DNA of 64,000 bases from assembly GCA_033977485.1 (NCBI GenBank), contig CM066982.1, forward strand, positions 10,159,218-10,223,217, read 5' to 3'. Each line of letters opens with the position of its first letter. Positions within the stretch are counted from its first letter, which is position 1. Origin of the DNA: Hydrangea macrophylla (taxonomy: Eukaryota; Streptophyta; Magnoliopsida; Cornales; Hydrangeaceae). Under the pieces are notes generated by a model. That model was not told the DNA's origin. It saw only the letters and a program-made list of their open reading frames with translations, and searched no databases. Shown piece after piece: positions 22,514 through 33,490 of this stretch. The translations under genes and the position numbers were made by a program.

Positions 22514-23855
22514 GTAGTAGTAGTAGTAGTAGTATTATTTCCGTTTATTATAATTATTAGTCTGGTTAACCTAACGCTTTAACATGTTGTACTACAAGCT
22601 TAGAGCCCGTATTATATTTCAAGAATAGTCTATGTTTAATTAACTTGTACCTCATGCATAACATGTGATACATCTCACGTAGGAGTGAGTGTCGTAACGT
22701 CAAGTCGACGTGTATGAGTATTGAGTTGAATGGTCGTGGAGACCAAGTCCGTATGCATTTGAAAATACGTGTAGTCGACCACAGAGGTCCGAAGTTGATA
22801 TGTAGTGAATCGGTACTGTCAAATGGAATTACAGGATCGCATGTCTGTGATGATTGCTACTATGGCTACGGAGAAGGCAAACATGATAGCAAAGTAACCA
22901 TGTTGATAAGAATAAATCGAGAAATGAATAAACACATTTAGCCTGTAAGGCGAGATTACTACTGCGGTCGCGCGACAAACGATAGTAAGTAACCGTTTCG
23001 CAAATCGGCAAGATATTCATAAAGCAAGGTCCTGGGGACCTAGTGTATTTGGTTAGCTTGTAAACCGAGATTACTACTGTGGCTACAAAAAGGCAAATAA
23101 CGATAGTAAAGTAACCATAGCTTAACCCACTGGGCAAGTCACTCTAAGCCAACGATGTTACACTGGTAATGTAACAAAATCAAGTAAGTCGGATGTTAAG
23201 TCGAGTGAAGTCGAATATATCGATGATGCATAGTTCACGCACGGTCTCATTATAATTCATTCAACAGTCGTAACTAGTCGCTATATACTTTCGGATATGT
23301 AGTTTATATTAGGAGTGTTTGGTTAGGACACTCACTTAGCTTTTATTAAAGTTAATGGCATACTACGCCCTGAACATTCCCACGTCTAGACTTCACATGA
23401 TATGACTACCTGGAGGAGCGCTATCTAGAAGAAGCCTATGAAGAGGAAGCCTACAGCGATGAAGGTCACGGCTACGCCAGTTAGAGGCGCGGCTTCAAGA
23501 AAGAAGACTTAGTTATTCCATATAGATTTTTATCCATTTATACTAAGTTATAAAGTGGCTTCACACGCCTTACTTCAACGATCTTACACTTTCTTTTGTT
23601 CTTATATATAAAGATGTAAACGGCGTCCAACGCCTTAATCTCTTTTGTTGTTTTATCTTTTGAAACTACAAACTCTTATGTATTAGCGAGTAACCTTACC
23701 TTTTGATGTATATATTCAGTTTACACATCCGCTTAAGTTATTCTTTTATTATCTAGTGTGTTATGGACAATCAGTTAATGTAACTAGTCATAGCTTACGG
23801 ACCCAGAAAGGAAAATTTTATTTCCTCCTAATTTCTGCTACTCCAGGGCGTAACA

Positions 23856-24182
23856 AAATCCTACTACAGTTGTAGGGCCCCCCAAATTTCCCAAGTAGAC
23901 CAGTAGTATTAGTCACAATAAAGCCCACACACATCTTAAGGCCCAATAAAATCAAGAGTAATGTAATGCTTTACAAATTTTGTATCTCAAATGTGATTTT
24001 CAAAACAAGTGAAAGCGAGACCATCTTCAATAATGGTGGGACCACTTCAACATTCTTTAATGAAAATCGAGTGGGTCAATTGCCACATGTATTGGGAACC
24101 ACATTTCTTATGCAAATTTGGAAAGTATAGTATTAATCTAAATCAAATAAAATCCCAACCCAATTGTCCCAACCCCTATATC
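23856..24182. other. short gene-free spacer between two elements
   Basis: It lies between the end of LTR copy A and the start of the next element. There is no recognisable coding frame. It is AT-rich and unremarkable. Confidence 0.4.
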
Positions 24183-24810
24183 TGTTGGGAATTTAACACG
24201 CGAAACCAAATTCCCCCAAATAAATACACACACACACACATACACACACATGAGTAGTAATTAAACATGCATACTAAAGAAAAAACACACAGATTTCTAC
24301 GTGGTTCGGCCAAACACCTGACTACGTCCACACCCAAGAGATCCATTCTTTCACTATTGAGTAAAACATGGTACAAGTTACATGGATTAAATCCCATAAC
24401 CCAAATACAAGACCCTTGTACACTCCCCACTCAATAACTCCAAAGAACCTGACACAATTAATCACTGTAACATAGAGAAATCACTGTAACATAGAGAAAT
24501 CACAGAAATAAAGAAATACCCATCCCTACCTCACATCCCTATCATTGTCAACAACCCTCACAGAAAACCCCAATGATTAATATCTCTCTCACCCTAGACC
24601 ATGCACCCCCATGAGGGGAGACCTGCAACTTGGTACACCAAGGGCTTCCTAAATTCCTATACAACATCCCTATATATAAAGTTTGCAACCCATTACTTAT
24701 TGGATAAGTAATACAACTCTATCACAAAGGAAACCAAATAACATTAGAAATCTAGCCAAATCACAATCCATAAATTAATGTGATTATCCCACATGTGATA
24801 TAATCCCAAT
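24183..24810 (-). repeat. 3' LTR of the non-autonomous element, end lost
   Basis: It is collinear with 25968-26562. Similarity stops at ATCCCAATAAT (about 24811), before the terminal ...CCCCAACA seen in the other LTR. Confidence 0.75.
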
Positions 24811-25967
24811 AATCATCTCCTCTATCACTTGTGGGGAAACTGTCCAATCAATCTATCACACATGATCAGCACCCCTCAACTGGAGCACCCACAAAGCTGA
24901 CGACTTTATAACCTTTTGCCATTGACCGTCTTTCCGTGCCAGCTTGCACAGCCCAATTCAAAATGGTCTCAACACCTCCGATTCGTCAAACCTCGGTCAA
25001 TACATATACAGCTGCCCCGAATTAATTGTATGCATTAACTCCACCAGAGAATAGCCTCGATCTCTCATTCTCCCCAACAGGATTTCCCCTCACCATCGTC
25101 TGAACCGTGACCAAACCATCCACGCACTCACTTATATAAGAATTTTTCATCAAGGACTTGGGAGTACAACTCTACCAACCAGACGACACAAACCATCCAC
25201 ACTTCTCTCAACCGCCGTGTGTGATTTCAACAACAATATTAGATTCCTCCGCAACTTTGGGATCAATATCACACCACCCAAAAGCGAACCTGCTCCAAAA
25301 AATATTTGATCAACGTTCCTACGTGCAGTATCCGAACAATTACCTCTGTCGAATAATTGCGCATGTGTCTGCCCCCGTCTTCTTGGAACCCATCAACTTA
25401 TTTTCTCCAGAGGCACATACTTACCGTACCCGGAATCTAACAGTCCAAGAGAAATGCCCGTATGAGTGGAATGTGAGAGCCTTTCCACCATACGCAACCT
25501 GCTACAATCATAGTAGCATCAAAATTATTTTTCGGCCCTAGATCCCAACTTGCTGCTATATATATAACTAGGATCTATTACCAAGAAAAAATAAATTCCA
25601 ATCCGTGCAAGATTTCATAAAATCCGCACCAACAGATGAATATGTAGCACCCAAAAACCTTAAGAACCATCTCTGACCTAAATTTCAAGCAACATAGCTT
25701 GTCCCCACAAGCTCCTTAAAATTCCAACCAATCAGGATTCAAGTTTCGCTACACCATGCCACATGGAATAATTTACCATGACAAACTTCAAAGCCTATCA
25801 TTCACGGGACCATGACGATGACCACCGTCACCATGTTACTAACATGTTCACCTGTTCCTTTTTTTTTTCTTCATCTTGTGTTATCTTTTAACCATCGTGC
25901 TGCTAATCTCCACCGTCACCGTGCACCTTTGTCACCATGATCTGACTACCATAGCTTTGATACCACT

Positions 25968-26592
25968 TGTTAGGAATTTAACACGCAAACCAAAATTCCC
26001 CCAAATAAACATACACATGAGCAGTAATTAAACATGCACACTAAAGAAAAGACACACAGATTTCTACGTGGTTCAGCCAAACACCTGCCTACGTCCACAC
26101 CCAAGAGATCCATTCTTTCACTATTGAGTAAAACATGGTACAAGTTACATGGATTAAATCCCATAACCCAAGTACAAGACTCTTGTACACTCCCCACTCA
26201 ATAACTCCAAAGAACCTGACACAATTAATCACTATAACATAGAGAAATCACAGAGATAAAGAAATACCCATCCCTACCTCACATTTCTATCATTGTCAAC
26301 AACCCTCACAGAAAACCCAATGATTAATATCTCTCTCACCCTAAACTATGCACTCCCATGAGGGGAGACCTGCAACTTGGTACACCAAGGGCTTCCTAAA
26401 TTCCTATACAACATCCCTATATATAGAGTTTGCAACCCATTACTTATTGGACAAGTAATACAACTCTATCACAAAGGAAACCAAATAACATTAGGAATCT
26501 AGCCAAATTACAATCCATAAATTAATGTGATTATCCCACATGTGATATAATCCCAATAATATCAATCTACACCCTAATTTCCTTCCCCAACA
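25968..26592 (-). repeat. 5' LTR (625 bp) of the non-autonomous element
   Basis: On the + strand it runs TGTTAGGAATTT... to ...CCTTCCCCAACA. It matches 24183-24810 closely. The main differences are a CA microsatellite in the other copy and a 17-bp duplication there (about 24465-24500). Confidence 0.8.
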
Positions 26593-27876
26593 CATTGTAG
26601 CCCAAATGCCCTAAGCCTCAAGTGTTTGTTTTAATGTCTAACTTTATGGGTTGTTCTAAGGTCTAGCTTAGAGTTTTTGTAATTTATGATTTTGGGGCTG
26701 TTCAAGCTATCTCTTCAAACAGAATTACTTGGTATACATTAACTTGAAGATAATTCAAATTTTAGAAGCTAAGACATGAAAAAGATTCCTATGTAAATTG
26801 TTGAGATTAAGTCAAGTTTCATCTTAAAATTAATCATGATGATTTTATACAAGCTTAATTAGTAAATTAATAAAATTAAACATGTTATCAATTGAATAAT
26901 CTTGTGGCTAAAAACGCGAGAAGGGTAATATTTTTGTGATAGATTACAATATTTTTGCCTTGTTGTAAAGCGAATTATTCTAAGCTAATTGCATAGTTGT
27001 ATTGTTTTGTGTCGCATGGTAGTTAAAAGCCTCGCGATGGCTAGTTCATGGTTATTTTTGTGGTTTATAGTAATTTGACATCTAATAATAGCTAATTTTT
27101 GTGGATATATAAGGCCCTATATTAGAAGCTCGCTTAGGGGACTTAAGAACTCAGGGTCGGTCCTGTTCTTCCGACACCGTTAACTACTGTCTTTATTTGA
27201 AATAAATTTATAATTTGAGAGCTCAAAGTATAGCAGTCTAAATTGTTGGTCCTAAAATGAAACTTCTTATAATTAGGAGTGTTCGTGGTCGATTTTCGGT
27301 CAATTTAGACTTGTATATTTTTTAAAAAAATCGAACAATTGGTGTTTAGTTAGTTTGATATGGACTGATTTTCAATTTTTAGCTTTTTTTTTTGTTTGTT
27401 AAAACCCCTACCTATAACTACAGTCTACAGCCTACAAGATATTCAAATACTATTCATCTTGATTTACTGTTTCTTATTTAAATATTAAATTAATGCATTA
27501 GTATTATTCAGTGATATTTACTTCTAATTAACTAATTGTTAGCTTTAATTAGTGGGTACTCAGTATTGCCAAAGCAATAGTGGATATTGTCAAAAGTGCT
27601 TCAGTTTGCTTTGATAAAATGACAATAAAGTGCTTCAGTTTGCTTTGATAAAATGATAATATTCACTATTACTTTGGCTATAGTGGTACTCTAATTATTT
27701 AATACTACCTAGGCCATGGATCCACAACTATAAAAGTATGACTAAAAGTGGGAATAAAATGGCCATTGCTAGCCTAATGCTAGGTGATCAAAAAAAAAAA
27801 AATAGGCCATTGCCAAATACTATTGGCAACTACCAAGTGAAAAGGTAAGCGAGAAAACATCCTAACATTTTTCCGT

Positions 27877-27910
<34 letters not shown>

Positions 27911-28209
27911 GAGCATTTGTTTGTGTTATCGTAGTTCTTCGTATCTCAGCCGTCCATTGCTCATCATCAACAATGATACCAACATAATCTAACGGTTGAA
28001 GTGCAAAGTGATTACGTAGAAGCAACACCACACTGACTATTCCCAAAGTTCGAAAATCAAAATCTGAAAAAACAGGAGGGGCGCTTTACGAATTTTACTA
28101 ATCTTAAGAGAGTTTGAAACTCCAAAACTCAAAAAAAAGCTCCCGCAGCTTAGAAATAGATTTCTTTCTTTAGTCTCTCTACATACTCCATAGTCCATAC
28201 CAATCAATA
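26593..28209. other. intergenic DNA upstream of RAD21
   Basis: It is AT-rich and I see no gene. It holds a small MITE (27562-27684) and an ATT tract (about 27882-27908). The last few hundred bases before 28210 may contain distal promoter elements that I cannot identify. Confidence 0.5.
27562..27684. mobile_element. small MITE, 123 bp
   Basis: Terminal inverted repeats of about 30 bp, AGTATTGCCAAAG... and ...CTTTGGCTATAGT, match with a few mismatches. GGTACTC flanks both ends (27555-27561 and 27685-27691). Inside, a ~35-bp unit with AAGTGCTTCAGTTTGC is repeated twice in tandem. No coding capacity. Confidence 0.7.
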
Positions 28210-28702
28210 GTCTGATATATATATATATATATATATGCACGTTAAAGTACAGCAGTTAACTCTGTTCGAGCTCGATCTCTGACTTGGAGCCCTCTTTCTT
28301 CTCTTTCCTACAAATACAATTTTTTTTGACTTTCGAGCTCTTCTGGATTTCTTAAATTGTTCCCCACCCACCCCTTCTGAGTGAACAAAAAAAAAAAGGT
28401 TAGGGTTTCTTTGCGCTTCTATTCAATTAATTCAAAGACTTCGCCTTTTTCAGCTCTTGTTAGAGCTTCCCCCCAATTCTCTTTAGCTAGAAGAAACTTA
28501 GGGTTTTTAAGGTGTGTGGATTTGGGGGAATTCGCATGTGCTTCACCGAATTGGGGTTTTTTCTTTGTTCAGGGTAAGCATTAAGTTACAATCTAGGTAT
28601 GAGTTGAAGTGGTGTGAAGTTCGGATTTTCGCAGAAGAGTTTGGGTGTCATTCAGTATTGTATGAAATTTTTTGGTTTTATTTAAAGTAGAGGGAAAGAG
28701 AG
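28210..28702 (+). promoter_or_regulatory. RAD21 promoter and 5' UTR with telo-boxes
   Basis: An alternating AT tract (28216-28235) could serve as the TATA region. A CT-rich initiator-like stretch covers 28285-28345. Two TTAGGGTTT telo-box motifs (about 28402 and 28498) lie downstream, a motif known from plant cell-cycle and translation genes. A leader intron is likely: donor AGG|GTAAGC (28574) and acceptor TTTAAAGTAG (ending 28690), leaving AGGGAAAGAGAG before the ATG. The transcription start itself is not determined. Confidence 0.5.
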
Positions 28703-29617
28703 ATGTTCTATTCGCAGTTTATATTAGCCAAGAAGGGCCCTCTCGGGACAATATGGATTGCGGCACATTTGGAGCGGAAACTACGCAAGAATCAAGTTGC
28801 TGACACCGATATTGGCGTCTCTGTTGGTCAGTTTTTTTTTTTTTTTTTTCATCCTTTGATTTATGCTTTTGATGTTTCAATATTTTGGGCAGAGTTACTG
28901 CTTTCTTTGATCTCATTTACTGTGTATCATTTTCATTCTCTTTCACGGCAATTGAACTTCATTGTACACATTCCCCGCACGCAGTCTTCTGCTACACCAA
29001 CGAGCACCCATCACTACTCATCATATCATATAAATATATGCCTTTTCTAATAGTACTCGGTGTAGTATATTTACTATGTACCTTTGTGGGTTTTAGGTTT
29101 GTACCCACCATCCCTTATGTAACCCAGTCACTACAGTGAGTCAATCACAGGGATTGATAGACTAAGAAGCAATAATGCGTGAACGATGTAAAGAAAAGTT
29201 GTCAAGAAGCCCATGCTAATGACAAGGATTTGGAAGTTATTGTTAGGACAAGAAGTGATTTTACGTTTTAAGACATATATTTTGATTGTCTTTTGTTTTG
29301 GGAAACTCCAAGGTAGAGAGAGAGCAATCAAGTTTTGTCAAGTTAATCCAATAAAACACTTTCTTGTTAAAGAGACCACCGATTATAGTTGGTGAATTGT
29401 ATCAGATCAATTATGTGCTGTCTGTTTGTGTATTAAATTGTGATGGCTTTGTCTTATGATCAATGTATTGGTGATTTTGGAAATTCAAAGCCATTCTAGC
29501 CGTTACGGACCATTGGGATTTCAATAATTATAGTTTATTACAATGTTATAATAGTAGTGAGTGCTTGTGACGACATGGGAATTAGACAGAAACCTCAAGC
29601 CCGCCGCACACCCCCCC

Positions 29618-29670
<53 letters not shown>

Positions 29671-32600
29671 CCCACCTATTTTGCTGTTCTCAATCCTGGA
29701 AAAAGTATTCGTGAATTTGTAAAGAATATCATTATGCTTGGTGTAATGGTATTTATACCTCTTTCAGAGGTTTAAATACTTTGTAATACTTGACAAAACT
29801 ATGTTAATACTTATTGACTAGTAATATTTCACCGATAGAAAAAAAGATAGCCCTTTTCTTATATTGGTATTACTTGTCAAATTTCGCGAGAGGTGCTAAT
29901 TCAGAGCTGTGGATATTTGAAAACAAAATTAAAATCCTGGGATTCACGTAAATCAAAGTTTAACGGAGGAGTTATCTATTATAGAGAAAAAGAAAATTCA
30001 AAATTCTTATACATCCAAAATATTAAAGTACAATTGGGGTTTGAAAGTAGATCGGTCCTTCCCAAACACAGACACTGCTATACATATCTAGTTGACACAT
30101 GTCAAGATGCAATTTTAATTTAAGGTAGCGTGCCGCCCAAATCTCAAGACTTTGCTCTAATATGATCCCGCCTCAAACTCGACTGGCTTTTAGAGAACCA
30201 AGGTCGAGATCGGCTTGAAGAGAAATTATCAAGCTTGAGCTTGGCTTCATTGCCTTGAACAAATCAAGCTCAAGCTTGATATTAAACTCTGAACAAACTA
30301 TGCAAACCTTTAAAACTACATAGATTTATTGTATATCTATAATTACGTAGCTATAAAGTACTAATCTCTAAAACTATGTAGTTTTTCTGGATATGTTCAT
30401 TTAAACAAGCCACTATATAGGCCCTTAACAAGTCTCTTTATGAGTTTTTCACAAATCTACTTACGAGCCTTAATTAAACAAGTTCACAAGTTCTATGGAG
30501 CTGAGCTCATGTATGCTTGAGCTTGACTTGTTTATTAAATGAGCTTGAAATCTAGGGATGGCAACGGGGCGGGTATGGGACGGGGCCCCCATACCCCGCC
30601 CCCGCCCCGCTTCAGTAAACCCTCCCCCCGCTCCCGCCCCTCCCCCGCCCCCGCCCCGCCCCAATTATGATTTTTTTTTTTTTGGGTACACAAATTGAAA
30701 AAGCAGTTTTTTCCCCATTAGTGCAGTTTTTTTTTAACTTATCCAATTAGTTCCCCAATAGTGCAGTTTTTTTTTTTTAATGGTAATACACATAACTATT
30801 GAAGGGTAAAAATGTAAATACAAGTATATTCGGGGCGGATTCGGGTTTTTTGACCCTACCCCGAACCCGAACCCGACTCGGGTTTTGAAAATCTCCCCCA
30901 TACTCGCCCCTAACCCTATTAAAGCCCCCCCCCATACCCTACCTATTAGGGGTGGGGAACCCGGAAAACCCGCCCCATTGCCATCCCTATTGAAATCCTG
31001 GCTTGAACGGCTTGTTTATAAATAAATAATACAAGTGGAGCCCTTAAGCATGTTCACGAGGGCTTGCTCGTATACAGTCCCACCCATATCCGTAGAGCAT
31101 GTTGAGTACTTGGCAAGCCACAAGAAGTTATCCCGAAACAATTGTTTGTAGGTTACTCGTTTCTTGGCTTACTTACTTTTTGTCTCTATAACCATGAATC
31201 TATGATTTTTTATTATCAAGACTATTTTAGACTAAACATCAAGACCTAGGAAGCACGGGTGCGGAGATTCAGGTGCTGAGGATTCGCCAATTTTCCAAAA
31301 AGTAAGGGTGCGGGTACGGGTGCGGCGGGAGTACTTGTATAAAATATATTAAAAATATATTTATATAATACTATAATAGTATATATAGATTGTTCTATGA
31401 ATGCATTGTCTTTTTAATTGTTTCTTACTTGCTTATGTAAAGAAATAACAAGAAAACGATGTTTTGTGCATTGATGTTTACAAATATATTAGTTCATTAG
31501 TGTATACACTTGGGCACTCAAAATCCAAAATTGAACTCCAAAAGAACTCAAAGAATCCTCGAAGCACCCAGTGCGGGTGCGCACTAAGTGCTGGTGCGGC
31601 GGCCTTTTCGAAGAGTCCGTGCATCATAGATCAAGACTATTTTAGACTAAATGTGTCTCTATGCAAGATCAAATAGCTTGTCAAAAGATGTGACCTATGG
31701 ATTTCTCCTACAATGCACGTCCAGGATATTCAGACATTACCATAATACTTGAAGAGTCCAGAAACCTAATTAAAAAACATGGAAAATCTTGCCAGGATAT
31801 TTATTAACCTAAACCCGAAATAAAAAAAATCAATTACCCTAAACTTGGTTGTACAAGGTCTAGAATGTGTTGTGTATGAGAATCTTGATTTCACCCTTTT
31901 CTCATTAGCAGCATGCTTTCACTAGTGTATGCGACTATATTTGGTTATATCTGAGATTTTTGCCTTATGAGTTTTGATTATAGCCCTAAAAACCTGTGCA
32001 GGTAAATTACTCCAAGTATTTTCTTTTACTAACAATGACTTCAAAACTACCTAGTCAAGATGCTGATAAGTGGCACTGAATATCCTAGTCAATATACTTA
32101 TTTACCACTAAGAGATTCGGTTCCGATGACCATTATGTTCTTGCTGTCAAATCCCTAAGAATTTGGAAAAACCTAACAGCCAAAATTTTTGGACTTTGAA
32201 CTTTTACCTATTGTATCGAAGGCAACTAAACTCACATCTAAAAAGTATTTGAACTCACTACAGAGAAAATAATACCTATTATCATTTCAAACTTTAAGTT
32301 GTATACTTATTCTTGCGGACAAATGCTCTGTTTATGTTGCTTAATATTTGGTGCTAATTTGTTTATAGATACAAAATGGTATCTATTTTCATTTTTTTCC
32401 GAGGACAGATGCTGTATTTGAATTGCTAAATTTCTGGTACTCATTTGTTTTCAGACTCAATTCTTTTCCCTGATGTACCTATCGCACTTCGGTTGTCTAG
32501 CCATCTTCTGCTTGGTGTGGTGAGGATATATTCCAGAAAGGTGAATTACCTTTTCGATGATTGCAGTGAGGCTTTGCTCAAGGTCAAGCAAGCTTTTCGC

Positions 32601-33430
32601 TCAACTGCTGTTGATTTACCACCTGAAGAATCTACTGCACCATATCACTCCATCACCCTGCCTGAGACTTTTGATCTTGATGATTTTGAGCTGCCAGATA
32701 GTGATATTTTCCAGGGGTTGGTACCGAATTATATAATTTACCGTTTGAAGCAAATTTATTGTCTGACATGTGGTTTAGATTTAGAATCTGCCGAATCATA
32801 TGCTGACATATAATGGTTCAATAGGCTGGTAATCATCCCCGCCAGGCTGATAAAAGAATCTGGATGTCTCAGGAGTCTCCCATTAGATGAATAGGATAAC
32901 GAATTCTCTCCCAAGAGATTATTCTGTTACTAAGTATTTGTATATTTTTCCAATTTGGTTTTATAACGTTTTATACTGATTGCAACTCTTGCAGCAACTA
33001 TGTTGACCATCATGTCAGTACACGAGAGCAGATTACACTTCAAGATAATATGGAGGGTGTGGTTTACTCCACATCCCAGTTTGGACTGGATGGTTAGTAT
33101 TTCTTCCGCATGACATGGTTTGATAACGTATTTGACGGTTACATATAATTGGTTGCTTTGTTTTTTTTTTTTTTTGCCCTTGGTTTTGGTGATTTATTCC
33201 AGAACGGTTTGGTGACGGTGACACTTCTGGTTTAGACCTTGAGGAGGTAATCATTATTGACCTCATTGTTATATTTGTAGTATTTTGACTTACCAAAAAA
33301 ATGATTATATTTTTTTTTCCTTCGCAATATTGATTTCTACTCTGTGAATTGGGTTGAGATATAGACTGCCTATCAGCCCAATTATTTATATTGCTGATGG
33401 TGGAAGTGTTATCTATAAACGGTGTCCTGT

Positions 33431-33490
<60 letters not shown>

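Larger units (their letters stand above)
21764..23855 (+). mobile_element. gypsy-like LTR, copy A, 5' part uncertain
   Basis: It starts at a TATA box (CTATAAATATGC), passes GA/GT microsatellites, ATT/TAA tracts and a ~130-bp tandem repeat (around 22840-23110), and ends CTCCAGGGCGTAACA (23855). The reverse complements of copies B and C end CTCCGGAGCGTGACA or CTCCGGGGCGTGACA, preceded by the same GGAAATAAATTT phrase. A frame rich in Tyr and Glu, DYLEERYLEEAYEE...GYAS-stop (23402-23490), is the counterpart of the tail frame seen in B and C. The upstream LTR boundary is not resolved. Confidence 0.6.
24183..26592 (-). mobile_element. non-autonomous LTR element (LARD/TRIM-like)
   Basis: Two direct repeats of over 600 bp flank about 1.15 kb of non-coding DNA. 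Reading the minus strand, the 5' LTR is 26592-25968 (TGTTGGGG...AATTCCTAACA). It is followed at once by AGTGGTATCAAAGC, an initiator-Met-type primer site. The 3' LTR is about 24810-24183. A CCCCTCAACTGGAGC phrase near 24866 resembles a complemented polypurine tract. There is no gag or pol. The 3' LTR lacks its outermost ~30 bp or has diverged there, and flanking bases (ATATC / CATTG) do not match, so the element is rearranged. Confidence 0.75.

Noticed and set aside
25158..25541. 127-codon plus-strand frame
   Set aside because: It lies in the internal region of a non-autonomous LTR element and has no motif of gag or pol and no other domain.
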